From UBA4246 sp045113475 (lineage in GTDB: Bacteria > Bacillota > Clostridia > Christensenellales > Aristaeellaceae), in contig JBGUIY010000011.1 of NCBI GenBank assembly GCA_045113475.1, positions 1-31,395 of the forward strand: a stretch of 31,395 nt of DNA, given 5' to 3'. A program made the translations under genes and the position numbers. Within the stretch, counting starts at the first letter, position 1. Each line of letters begins with the position of its first letter. Positions 22,011 to 30,192 of the stretch are shown in pieces. Below the pieces are notes generated by a model. That model ran no database searches and was not told the DNA's origin. It worked only from the letters and a program-made list of their open reading frames with translations.

Positions 22011-23671
22011 GGCTCCTCCGCTTTCGGGGGCGTCAGCACGTATACCGCGATGCGGCCCATGGTGCCGCTGATCACGCGGCTGCCGGGCTGCACGGGCTGG
22101 CTGTCCGCGTCGGTAAAGAACTGGGCGGCCACCAGCTGGTCCTTGGAGGCGTCCTCCACGGGCTCTTCCAGCACCTCGGTGATGCGCAGGCCGATGTTTT
22201 CCGCCAGGGTCAGCGCCTCAGCGCGGCTCATGCCCACCAGGTTGGGGACGGTCACGCTTCCGCCGGACAGGGTCACCTGCACGATGCCGCCGGCGGTGAG
22301 CAGCTCGCCCGATTCCGGGGTCTGGGACAGGATGGTGTCCCAGGGCTTTTCGGATACCTCCCTGCGGGACAGCGCCAGCAGGGTGAAGCCGCACTTTTCC
22401 AGCTCGTCCTTTGCCTTGGTCACGCTCATGCCGTACAGGCTCGGCACCTGCTGCTGCTGGGGGCCCGTGCTGACGGTGATCAGCAGCTTGCTGCCCTGGC
22501 GCATGGTGGTGCCGAATTCCGGCGCCTGCTGGATCACGGTGCCCGCGGGGCGCTCTGCGTCGCTGACGCGGGTGACGTCCGCGGTCAGGCCCGCCCGGGC
22601 GATCATGCGGAGGGCGTTGGTCTCCGTCTCGTCGATCACGTAAGGTGCTGTAGTGGAACTGACGATGCTGCGGTACATGCGCACCGCCAGCAGCACCAGG
22701 ATACCGGTCAGGACCAGGCCTGCCGCCGCCATCAAGAGGGGCTTGACGGCCTGGTGCCAGTCAAAGCGCTCCTGGGTCTTCTGTTCACGCTTCCGGGGCT
22801 TTTTCGGATCCGGATCTACCGGCTCGATCTTGACTTCCGGCTTCTGGTAGTTCGGCTCCGCCAGCGCCTTCTGCAGGTCGCGGGCCATGTCCTCCGCCTG
22901 CTGGTAGCGGTTCTGCGGCTCCTTGGCCAGGGCCTTCTGCACCACGGCGCTGATGGCAGGGGAAACGGCGGGGTTGATGATATTGACGGGCCGGGGCGGG
23001 ATCTTGATGTGCTGCATGGCGATGGCCACCGGCGTATCCCCGTCGAAGGGCACGGTGCCGGTAAGCATTTCATACAGCACCACGCCGGCGGAATAAATGT
23101 CGCTGGCCTCGGTGACCTCTTTGCCCTGGGCCTGCTCCGGCGAGAAGTAGTGCACCGAGCCCATGACCATGTCGGTCTTGCTGATGGTGCCGCTGCCCGC
23201 CAGGCGGGCGATGCCGAAGTCGGACACCTTCACGTGCCCGTCCGCGTGGATCAGGATGTTCTGGGGCTTGATGTCCCGGTGTATGATCCCGTTTTTGTGC
23301 ATGTGCTGCAGGGCAGAGAGCAGGCGGATGGCGATCTGCACGGAGGTCTTGGGCGACAGCGCGCCCTTCTCGTCGATGATCTCCTTCAGGGTGCGCCCCT
23401 CCACGTACTCCAGCACCAAATAGCGGTAGTTGTCCTGAGCGCCCACGTCCAGCAGGTTCACGATGTTGTGGTGGCTCACCTTGCTGGCGGCCTGGGCCTC
23501 GCGCTCGAAACGGCGCAGGAATTCCTCGTCGTTCTTGTACTCCGGCTTCAGGATCTTGATGGCCACGGCGTGGTGGGTGCGCATGTCCAGCGCCTTGTAC
23601 ACCAGCGCCATACCGCCCTGGCCGATGAAGTCGGTCAGCTTGTATCGATTGTCCAGCACCAGTCCGATCAC
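22007..23671 (-). CDS. prkC: PASTA-domain Ser/Thr protein kinase
   Basis: This 554-residue membrane kinase (PrkC/Stk1 family) responds to cell-wall fragments and phosphorylates growth and division proteins. The kinase domain (about 10-275) is complete: glycine loop IGQGGMALVY, Lys39 in VAIKIL, HRDIKPQN at 131-138 and DFG at 151-153. A basic juxtamembrane linker (KKPRKREQK) and one membrane helix (about 311-330) follow. Three extracellular PASTA repeats come next; the first (about 342-405) is divergent, and the others begin VPSLYGMSVTKAKDEL and VPNLVGMSRAEALTLA. The GTG at 23671 overlaps the stp stop as GTGA and follows GGAGG. It works as a pair with the phosphatase gene just upstream. Confidence 0.95.
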   Translation of the reverse strand: MIGLVLDNRYKLTDFIGQGGMALVYKALDMRTHHAVAIKILKPEYKNDEEFLRRFEREAQAASKVSHHNIVNLLDVGAQDNYRYLVLEYVEGRTLKEIIDEKGALSPKTSVQIAIRLLSALQHMHKNGIIHRDIKPQNILIHADGHVKVSDFGIARLAGSGTISKTDMVMGSVHYFSPEQAQGKEVTEASDIYSAGVVLYEMLTGTVPFDGDTPVAIAMQHIKIPPRPVNIINPAVSPAISAVVQKALAKEPQNRYQQAEDMARDLQKALAEPNYQKPEVKIEPVDPDPKKPRKREQKTQERFDWHQAVKPLLMAAAGLVLTGILVLLAVRMYRSIVSSTTAPYVIDETETNALRMIARAGLTADVTRVSDAERPAGTVIQQAPEFGTTMRQGSKLLITVSTGPQQQQVPSLYGMSVTKAKDELEKCGFTLLALSRREVSEKPWDTILSQTPESGELLTAGGIVQVTLSGGSVTVPNLVGMSRAEALTLAENIGLRITEVLEEPVEDASKDQLVAAQFFTDADSQPVQPGSRVISGTMGRIAVYVLTPPKAEEP

Positions 23672-24366
23672 GCGGGCACCTCCGTGATCACGACGGTGAT
23701 ATTGTCCTGACCGCCGTTGGCAAGGGCCAGCTCGAGCAGATGGTCAGCGGCCTCCTGCAGGCTGAGGCCGATGAGGGCGTCAGCCATATCCTTCGCGGCG
23801 ACGCAGCCGCTCAGCCCGTCGGAGCAGATCAGCCAGCGGTCGCCGGGCTGCTTGTCCAGCTCCCGGATGTCCGCCGTCACCTCAGGGTCCGTGCCGACGG
23901 CCCGGGTGATCATGTGCCGGTAGGGGTGGGATGCGGCTTCCTTTTCGGTCAGCAGGCCCTCCCGCATCATCTCGGCGACCACGGAATGGTCGTCAGAGAT
24001 TTGCCTGAATTCGCCGTTCCTCAGCAGGTATGCCCGGCTGTCCCCGATATGTGCCAGGTATACGGATTCCCCACCTTCCCACAGCACGGTCAGGGTGGTA
24101 CCCATTCCGTGCAGGGTCTCGTCCGACTTCTGCCGTTCGTAGACCTTGGCGTTGACATCGCTGATGCACTGCGCCAGGGTGTCCGTCCGGGGTTCCAGGC
24201 CGCTGAGGGCGGCGCAAAGCAGCTCGCCGGTCATGCGGCTGGCGATGTCCCCGGCCAGGTGGCCGCCCATGCCGTCGGCGACGCCATACAGGCTTTGCCC
24301 GATGATGATCATATCCTGGTTGGTCGGACGCACGTTGCCCACGTGCGTGCGGGATACCCATTTCAT
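23668..24366 (-). CDS. stp: PP2C-type Ser/Thr protein phosphatase
   Basis: This 232-residue cytoplasmic phosphatase reverses PrkC phosphorylation. Metal-binding PP2C motifs are seen in order: RTHVGNVRPTNQD (the family usually has NED or NQD here), LYGVADGMGGHLAGD, LAHIGDSRAYLL, LICSDGLSG and NGGQDNITVVI. Length is normal for bacterial Stp/PrpC. The ATG at 24366 overlaps the rlmN stop, and its own stop overlaps the prkC start, so phosphatase and kinase are translationally coupled. Confidence 0.95.
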   Translation of the reverse strand: MKWVSRTHVGNVRPTNQDMIIIGQSLYGVADGMGGHLAGDIASRMTGELLCAALSGLEPRTDTLAQCISDVNAKVYERQKSDETLHGMGTTLTVLWEGGESVYLAHIGDSRAYLLRNGEFRQISDDHSVVAEMMREGLLTEKEAASHPYRHMITRAVGTDPEVTADIRELDKQPGDRWLICSDGLSGCVAAKDMADALIGLSLQEAADHLLELALANGGQDNITVVITEVPA

Positions 24367-25403
24367 TGGCCGTTTTCCTCCAAGCGTTTTTTGCGCAGCT
24401 GGCCGCAGGCGCCTTCGATGTCGTCGCCCATGGTGCGGCGGCGGGTGGCGGATATGCCGTTGGCGGCAAGGATGTCGATGAAGCGCGCGATCTGGCGCTC
24501 GCTGGCGCCGTAGAGATTGCGCTCCTTCACGGTGTTCAGCGCGATCAGGTTCACATGGCAGTTATAGCCCTTCAGCAGGCGGCTGAGCTTCTGCGCGTCC
24601 TCAGGGCTGGCGTTGATCCCGTCGATCAGCGCGTATTCGAGGATGAAGCGCCGGCCCGTAGCCTCGTAGTAGGCGCGGCAGGCATCCAGCGTCTCCGCAA
24701 TGGTGTAGCGGCGGGCGACCGGCATGATGCGGCGCCGGGTCTCGTCGTCCGGCGCGTGCAGGGACAGCGAGAGCGTCAGCTCCAGCCCCTCCCCGGCCAG
24801 GCGGCGGATGCCGTCGGGCAGGCCGCAGGTGCTCAGGGAGATCCGGCGGGAGCTCAGGTTCATTCCCTCGGGATGGGTGACCACGCGGATGAAGCGCAGC
24901 ACCTCGGCGTAGTTGTTCATGGGCTCGCCGCTGCCCATCAGCACCAGGCGGCTCACGCGCTCGCCCGTGTCCTTCAGCAGGCTGTTGGCGCACAGCACCT
25001 GGCCCACCATTTCGGCGGCGGTCAGGTTCCTCACGCAGCCGTCCAGGGTGCTGGCGCAGAAGAGGCAGCCCATGGCGCAGCCCACCTGGGTGGACACGCA
25101 CAGCGTCACGCCGTAGTGGTAGCGCATCAGCACGCCCTCCACGCAGTTGCGGTCCGAAAGCCCGTACAGGAGCTTCACGGTGCCGTCCTCCCGGGAGGCA
25201 TACTCTTCCAGCACAGTCACGGGCGGAGCGGGCATTTCCGCTTTCAGGCGCTCGCGCAGGGGCTTGGACAGCACGGTCATACCGTCAAAATCCAATCCCT
25301 TCTGCAGGTCCCTGAACAGCTGTTTGCCGCGGAAGCCCGGCTCGCCCCAGGTGAGCATCAGGGCCTTCAGTTCTTCGGGGAACATGCCCCACAGCATGTC
25401 CAT
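24363..25403 (-). CDS. rlmN: 23S rRNA/tRNA adenine-C2 methyltransferase RlmN
   Basis: This 346-residue radical-SAM enzyme methylates C2 of A2503 in 23S rRNA and A37 in some tRNAs. The N-terminal accessory domain has the family pattern GEPGFRGKQLFRDLQKG. The iron-sulfur motif is in CAMGCLFCAS (CxxxCxxC). GSGEPMNNY and SLHAPDDETRRRIMPV follow. The C-terminal mechanistic cysteine is probably in DIEGACGQL. The ATG at 25403 is 3 nt past the rsmB stop. Everything needed for activity appears to be present. Confidence 0.95.
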   Translation of the reverse strand: MDMLWGMFPEELKALMLTWGEPGFRGKQLFRDLQKGLDFDGMTVLSKPLRERLKAEMPAPPVTVLEEYASREDGTVKLLYGLSDRNCVEGVLMRYHYGVTLCVSTQVGCAMGCLFCASTLDGCVRNLTAAEMVGQVLCANSLLKDTGERVSRLVLMGSGEPMNNYAEVLRFIRVVTHPEGMNLSSRRISLSTCGLPDGIRRLAGEGLELTLSLSLHAPDDETRRRIMPVARRYTIAETLDACRAYYEATGRRFILEYALIDGINASPEDAQKLSRLLKGYNCHVNLIALNTVKERNLYGASERQIARFIDILAANGISATRRRTMGDDIEGACGQLRKKRLEENGQ

Positions 25404-25406
25404 GGG

Positions 25407-27095
25407 TCAGCCCTGCCGCCGGAGCCGTGCCATAAAGAAGCCTTCGTCCCCGTCCGGGCCGGGCAGCAGCTGGAGGCCGCATTCGCGGCGGGCGTTTGGA
25501 TACAGCGCCGCGACGTCTTCCGGCAGGGGCTCCAGCGTATATTCGGGATGCCGTTCCAGGAAGGTGCGGAGCTGCATTTCGTTTTCCTCGGGCAGGATGG
25601 AGCAGGTAGCGTACACCAGTGCGCCGCCGCGCTTCACATACTTCGCGCAGTTCTCCAGCAGCGTCTTCTGGGTCTCCGTCAGGGACGCCAGGCTTTCCGG
25701 GGTGATACCGTAGCGGATATCGGGCTTTTCGTGCCATTCGCCCAGGCCGGTGCAGGGAGCGTCCAGCAGGCAGACGTCGAAGCGCTCCTCCCAGTCCTCC
25801 TTATAGCGGGTGGCGTCGTACAGCTGCGGGCGCACGTTGTCCAGCTTCAGGCGGCGTACGGCGGCTTCCAGCAGCGCCACGCGGTGTGGATGCACGTCCA
25901 GCGCGTACACGCGGCCCGTGCCCTGCATCGTTTCCGCCATGTAGGCGGTCTTGCCGCCGGGAGCGGCGCAGCAGTCCAGCACCTGCATGCCGGAGCGGGC
26001 TCCGGCCAGGGCAGCGCAGACCATGCTAGCCTCGCCCTGTACGCTGAAGGCGCCGGCCTGGTAGTCCCGGTCGCGGGAAAGCTGCATCACGCCGTCGGCG
26101 TACCAGGCGTGGGGCACCCGACCGGGGGTCACGTTCCACACTTTCTTTTCCAGCAGCTTTTGGAACTGCTCGTCGGTGAGCTGGGTCATATTTGGCCGCA
26201 GCACCATGCCCCGGCGCGCCGGCCGGTAAGTGAGCATGGTTTTCGCAACGTCTTCGCCGTAGTGTCCTGCCAGCTTCCGCGCCAGCCACAGGGGCATGGA
26301 GTTCTCCAGCGCCAGGCGCTCCAGCGGGTCTTCAGGCCAGGTGACGGTCCGGTCGCCGCGCAGGAAGGATCGCACCACGCCGTTCACGAAACCGGTCAGG
26401 TCTTCCAGCCCGATGGACCGGGTCAGGCGCACCGATTCGTCGGCGATGGCGTTGTCCGGGATCCTGTCCATCCAGTTCTTCTGGCAGACCGCCATGCGCA
26501 GGATGCACTTCACCCGCGGCTCCACCGTGGAAAGATCCTCCATGTAGAAGGAGAGGATGTGGTCGATGGCCAGCAGGTTTTCCAGCGTGCCGTAGGTCAG
26601 GGCCGTGCACAGGGCGCGGTCCAGACCGCTCATGGTCGTCTGGGACAGCTGCCGGTCCACCGCCATGGCGGTATAAGCCTCGTTGTTCAGCACGTCCTGG
26701 ATGGCCTTGAAGGCTGCCGCGCGGGCAGGGGATACGGCGTCCGGACGCCTTGCGGGCGCGGGACGGTCGGAACGGGGCCGATCCCCACGCGGACGATCGC
26801 TGAAGGGCCGGTTTCCCTGGGAGCGTTCGCCCCGGGGACGGTCGGCAAAGGATCGCTCGCCCTGCGGGCGATCGTTGCGGAACTTGTCGCCCGAAAAACC
26901 GGCGGGGCGTTCGCCGTCGGGGCGTGGGGGACGGCTGTTCCTGTCTCCGCCAGGCTGTGCGCCGCGGGGAGATGAGAAGCCGGAAGACCGGCTGTTCCTG
27001 CCGGAACTGCTGCGGTCGCCGGAAAACGGTCTGCCGCCGTCGCGCCGGGCGTGAGAGCGGTTTGCTGTGGGCTTGCGGTTGGGTGTATCTGCCAT
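25407..27095 (-). CDS. rsmB: 16S rRNA m5C methyltransferase RsmB with an Arg/Gly-rich N-terminal tail
   Basis: The product has 562 residues against about 430-450 for typical RsmB. The extra length is an N-terminal tail of about 120 residues, rich in Arg, Gly, Ser, Asp and Pro with loose repeats such as DRPRGERS, and surely disordered. Then come a NusB-like domain (about 122-260, AAAFKAIQDVLNNEAYTAMAVD) and the catalytic domain with VLDCCAAPGGKTAYMA, LLDAPCTGLGEWHEKPD and YATCSILPEENE (two cysteines). The enzyme methylates a 16S rRNA cytosine (C967 in E. coli). The ATG at 27095 follows AAGGAG by 5 nt, and no better start exists after the tail, so the tail seems genuinely encoded. It opens the rsmB-to-rsmA gene run. 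Confidence 0.93.
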   Translation of the reverse strand: MADTPNRKPTANRSHARRDGGRPFSGDRSSSGRNSRSSGFSSPRGAQPGGDRNSRPPRPDGERPAGFSGDKFRNDRPQGERSFADRPRGERSQGNRPFSDRPRGDRPRSDRPAPARRPDAVSPARAAAFKAIQDVLNNEAYTAMAVDRQLSQTTMSGLDRALCTALTYGTLENLLAIDHILSFYMEDLSTVEPRVKCILRMAVCQKNWMDRIPDNAIADESVRLTRSIGLEDLTGFVNGVVRSFLRGDRTVTWPEDPLERLALENSMPLWLARKLAGHYGEDVAKTMLTYRPARRGMVLRPNMTQLTDEQFQKLLEKKVWNVTPGRVPHAWYADGVMQLSRDRDYQAGAFSVQGEASMVCAALAGARSGMQVLDCCAAPGGKTAYMAETMQGTGRVYALDVHPHRVALLEAAVRRLKLDNVRPQLYDATRYKEDWEERFDVCLLDAPCTGLGEWHEKPDIRYGITPESLASLTETQKTLLENCAKYVKRGGALVYATCSILPEENEMQLRTFLERHPEYTLEPLPEDVAALYPNARRECGLQLLPGPDGDEGFFMARLRRQG

Positions 27096-27148
27096 GGGAA
27101 CTCCTTTTACAGACGATTGGGGAAAGTGGGGTGGAAAATGCGGTATAA

Positions 27149-27406
27149 TCAGCTGACTGGGAAGATCCAGGAGAGAAGGTTTTTGATGCAGTACTGCCGG
27201 ACGCAGGATTCTTGCCCGACATTGACGGAGGAAAAACTGTCACAGTCAACGAAAGTCCGCTCACCGATGCGGTGATGCTGTCCACCAGATTCCTTATGGA
27301 AAATGATTTCGGCTGACCCGTTATCCAGCAGCGTATAGATATACTCTCCTCTGGTGAACTTCTTGCGCTCAGCTGTTTCAGTCTTGCTGCAGGAACGGGA
27401 TTTCAT
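27149..27406 (-). pseudogene. Collapsed remnant of a BspA-like gene
   Basis: The 85-codon frame starts at the ATG at 27406, nine nt after AAAGGAG. It joins the two ends of a BspA-like protein with the middle missing. KKFTRGEYIYTLLDNGSAEIIFHK matches ETFTSGDYDYTLLDDKTAEIVRYK near the N-terminus of the intact neighbour (27549-28628). IGERTFVDCDSF...CVRQYCIKN matches IGERTFESCTQL...YAEQYCISN at its C-terminus. The hydrophobic core of the signal peptide and essentially all LRR units are gone. An in-frame extension to 27436 (ten more codons) lacks a ribosome site. It is best read as a deletion product, although a small secretion-less protein could still be made. It lies 53 nt before rsmB. Confidence 0.7.
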
Positions 27407-27548
27407 GGAAGATGTCTCCTTTGTTGTGATTGACATTTAGAGTCAATATAATAGTTGCTTGTTAAATGTTACTTGCCTAGCAGAAAGATTCCTTGTTTGC
27501 TGTCCTAACATATTGTGTGACAGTTCAGAATTACAACAGAGATTAATT

Positions 27549-28628
27549 TTACTTGTGCCAATTCTTTAGAAGATAAATGTACTCATCTATGTATATATAT
27601 GGGATATAGTTGCTGATACAATACTGCTCGGCATAGGATTCGCGTTCAACAATTATTGCAATCAGCTGCGTACAAGATTCAAAAGTTCGCTCTCCAATAC
27701 TGGCAACGCTATTCGGAATTATGACGGTGGATAAGCTAGTGCAGGAAAAGAAAGCTGCATTTTCGATATTTATAACGCTATTTGGGACAATCAATGTGGT
27801 TAGGCTTGAACAACGTATAAAAGCTCCTTGACCAATGTTGGTAACACTATTTGGAATGACAATGTTAGATAGATTAGAACAACCGGAGAACGCGTAATTT
27901 TCAATATCGGTGACGCTATCCGGGATGGATACGGTTGAGAGACTTGTACATGAATCAAAGGCCGAATATCCAATTGTTTGGACTCCGTCTGGAATTTTGT
28001 AGCTGGTTTTTGTTAAAGTGCATGGATAACATACCAGTCGATTGTCAGTTTTACTGAAGAGTACACCATCTAAGATTGCAAGATATGGGTGATCTGAAGA
28101 TACTATGATGGAAGTTAGTTTCTTGCAGGAATTGAACGGGTTGTATTTTATCTGAGTGTTGTCTGGGATGGTGATAGTTGTTAATTTGTCACAATTAGAA
28201 AAAGCGCCGTATCCAATTCTAACGACAGTGTTTGGAATAGTGATTGCGGCTAAACTCGAACAATTTGAGAAGGCTAAATCATCAATGTTTATAACTCCGT
28301 CTGGGATTCTGATAGTGGTCAAACTGCTGCAGGAAGCAAAAGCCGAAAAGCCAATACTTGTAACGCTAATAGGAATTGTTACAAATGATAAGTTTTTACA
28401 GTGATAGAACGCCCAATTGCCAATACGCGTTACCTTATATTCATCCATGAAAGAGGGGATGGCCAGTATTCTAGCAATTCCTTTATATCGGACAATTTCT
28501 GCTGTTTTGTCATCAAGCAGCGTATAGTCATAATCCCCACTGGTAAAGGTTTCGCGTTCAGTTTCTTCAGCCACTGCGCAGGTGCCAATCATAAAAAGGA
28601 TCAGACAAAGCATCATAATTCTTTTCAT
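27549..28628 (-). CDS. BspA-like leucine-rich-repeat secreted protein (AT-rich insert)
   Basis: This 359-residue exported protein has a signal peptide (MKRIMMLCLILFMIGTCAVA), a short N-terminal domain (FTSGDYDYTLLDDKTAEIVRY) and roughly ten LRR_5/BspA repeats such as TIPISVTSIGFSAFASCSSL. These are interrupted by a non-repeat segment with DGVLFSKTDNRLVCYPCTL that is shared with the BspA-like protein at 117-1286. No wall anchor is seen. The ATG at 28628 follows AAAGGAGG; the open frame runs on to 28694 but that part lacks a ribosome site. Base composition is strikingly AT-richer than the GC-rich housekeeping genes on both sides, pointing to horizontal acquisition between fmt and rsmB. Confidence 0.88.
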   Translation of the reverse strand: MKRIMMLCLILFMIGTCAVAEETERETFTSGDYDYTLLDDKTAEIVRYKGIARILAIPSFMDEYKVTRIGNWAFYHCKNLSFVTIPISVTSIGFSAFASCSSLTTIRIPDGVINIDDLAFSNCSSLAAITIPNTVVRIGYGAFSNCDKLTTITIPDNTQIKYNPFNSCKKLTSIIVSSDHPYLAILDGVLFSKTDNRLVCYPCTLTKTSYKIPDGVQTIGYSAFDSCTSLSTVSIPDSVTDIENYAFSGCSNLSNIVIPNSVTNIGQGAFIRCSSLTTLIVPNSVINIENAAFFSCTSLSTVIIPNSVASIGERTFESCTQLIAIIVERESYAEQYCISNYIPYIYIDEYIYLLKNWHK

Positions 28629-28724
28629 CGAAATGCCTCCTTTGATAAATGGTCGGATGAAACTGGGAGTACAATTGTTTATGAAGTAAGACATGCGTGA
28701 TAAAATACCAACATGAACACTCGT

Positions 28725-28752
28725 TAGTTCCTAATTCCGCATTCCACATTCC
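28725..28752. repeat. Four tandem 7-bp units just past the fmt stop
   Basis: On the minus strand, four heptamers GGAATGT, GGAATGC, GGAATTA and GGAACTA follow the fmt stop codon almost directly. They mark the edge between the GC-rich fmt gene and the AT-rich insert. Similar GGAATNN-type short tandem repeats occur in intergenic DNA of other bacteria, for example the STRR heptamers of cyanobacteria. Confidence 0.55.
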
Positions 28753-28755
28753 GAA

Positions 28756-29676
28756 TTACACCAGTTTATGTCCTCTCAGATAATCCCTGGGTGCCATCCT
28801 CTTTCCGCCGGGCATCTGCATCAGCGTGACTTCCAGGGCGGTATCGCTGCCAGCGCGGATGATCAGGCCCTTCTGCGGATCGGCAGTCAGGAAAGCGCCG
28901 GGCGTTTCGTCGCCGGGGACATCGCTTAGTGGTCGGGCTTGCCAAATCTTCATCACTTGGCCATCGGGCAGGGTGATGTATGCGCCGGGCCAGGGGTTGA
29001 CGCCGCGGATGAGGCAGTTCAGGCGCTGCGCGTCCCAGGTCAGATCCAGCGCGCCTAGCTCCTTGCTGAGCATCGGGTCGTAGGTCGCGCGCTCATGATC
29101 CTGAGGGGCGCGTGGGCACTTCCCCTGTTCGATCAGGGCCAGGGTCTCCTTGAGCAGTTCCGCGCCGGTGACTTTCAGCGCGTCGGTCATTTCGCCGGCG
29201 GTCGCCTCCGGGGGAATGGGCACGGCGCGCTGCAGCAGGATATCGCCGGTGTCCATGCCCTTGTCGGTCATCATGGTGGTGACGCCGGTCTCCGTTTCGC
29301 CGTGGATGATGGCCCAGTTGATGGGCGCGGAGCCGCGGTACTTCGGCAGCAGGGAGGCGTGCACGTTCACGGTGCCGATCTTCGGCACGTCCAGGTTCTC
29401 CTGGGACAGGATCTGCCCGAATGCCGCGGTCACGCAGAGGTCGGGCTTCAGCGCTGCCAGGTCCTCCGCGCCGTCTTTGCGGATGCGCTGGGGCTGGAAG
29501 ACCGGCGTGCCGTGGGCGGTGGCCAGCTGCTTGACGGGGCAGAATTCCACCTTGTTGCCGCGTCCCTTGGGCCGGTCGGGCTGGCAGAACACGCCGGCCA
29601 CCTCGTGGCCCGTGTCATAGAGCGCCTGCAGGGACGGCACAGCGAAGTCCGGGGTGCCCATAAAGACGATGCGCAT
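28756..29676 (-). CDS. fmt: Methionyl-tRNA formyltransferase
   Basis: This 306-residue enzyme formylates initiator Met-tRNA using 10-formyl-THF. The family start MRIVFMGTPDFAVPSLQAL is followed by the catalytic region VNVHASLLPKYRGSAPINWAI (Asn and His) and MDTGDILLQ (Asp). The C-terminal tRNA-binding domain contains GVNPWPGAY and ends DYLRGHKL. The ATG at 29676 overlaps the def stop by one base (TGATG), with AGGAG about 8 nt upstream; an open frame reaching 29772 shadows def. The def-fmt pair is standard, and its product is acted on by the deformylase encoded just upstream. Confidence 0.96.
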   Translation of the reverse strand: MRIVFMGTPDFAVPSLQALYDTGHEVAGVFCQPDRPKGRGNKVEFCPVKQLATAHGTPVFQPQRIRKDGAEDLAALKPDLCVTAAFGQILSQENLDVPKIGTVNVHASLLPKYRGSAPINWAIIHGETETGVTTMMTDKGMDTGDILLQRAVPIPPEATAGEMTDALKVTGAELLKETLALIEQGKCPRAPQDHERATYDPMLSKELGALDLTWDAQRLNCLIRGVNPWPGAYITLPDGQVMKIWQARPLSDVPGDETPGAFLTADPQKGLIIRAGSDTALEVTLMQMPGGKRMAPRDYLRGHKLV

Positions 29677-30152
29677 CAGTCCTGCTCCTCTTGCTCTTGT
29701 TCTTCGTCGGTGATCTCGTGATCCATGATGTCGATGTACAGCCGGCCGTTCAGGTGGTCGATCTCGTGGCACAGCGCGCGGGCGTACAAGCCCTCGGCGT
29801 GCACCTCGAAGGGCTTGCCCTTCCGGTCCTGCGCCTTCACGGTCACGCGCTCGGGGCGCACCACGTAGCCGCGCTTGCCGGGCACGGACAGGCAGCCCTC
29901 GCTGCCGCCCTGCTCGCCTTCGCTCTCCACGATCTCGGGGTTCACCAGCTCCACGAGCCCGTCGCCCACGTCGATGACCACGACCCTGCGCAGGATGCCC
30001 ACCTGCGGGGCGGCCAGGCCCACGCCGTCGGCTTTATACATGGTGTCGGCCATGTCCCTGAGCAGCAGCCACAGCCGCAGGTCGAATTTCTGCATGGGCT
30101 TGCAGACTTTGCGCAGGGCCTCGTCGCCCACAGTGACAATCTTTCTTTCCAT
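29676..30152 (-). CDS. def: Peptide deformylase
   Basis: This 158-residue metalloenzyme removes the N-terminal formyl group from new proteins. All three motifs are intact: GVGLAAPQVG (motif 1), EGCLSVP (motif 2, with the metal Cys) and HEIDHLNG (motif 3, His-Glu-His). The tail is unusually acidic (ITDEEQEQEEQD). The ATG at 30152 is preferred (GGAGG 14 nt upstream, rather far). The alternative is a TTG at 30173, which overlaps that same ribosome site and would add seven residues. The gene lies 40 nt after priA and overlaps fmt by one base. Confidence 0.95.
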   Translation of the reverse strand: MERKIVTVGDEALRKVCKPMQKFDLRLWLLLRDMADTMYKADGVGLAAPQVGILRRVVVIDVGDGLVELVNPEIVESEGEQGGSEGCLSVPGKRGYVVRPERVTVKAQDRKGKPFEVHAEGLYARALCHEIDHLNGRLYIDIMDHEITDEEQEQEEQD

Positions 30153-30192
30153 CGGTGTTTCTGTTTCCTCCAAAGAGAATGCTGTTTCTGTG

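Noticed and set aside
24366..26975. Plus-strand open frame of 869 codons
   Set aside because: It is the antisense shadow of rlmN and rsmB, both of which have intact family motifs; its Ala/Gly/His/Gln-rich composition is not protein-like.
28567..28749. Small minus-strand frame before the AT-rich BspA gene
   Set aside because: It overlaps the start of the BspA gene in another frame, lacks a ribosome site and shows no recognisable feature.
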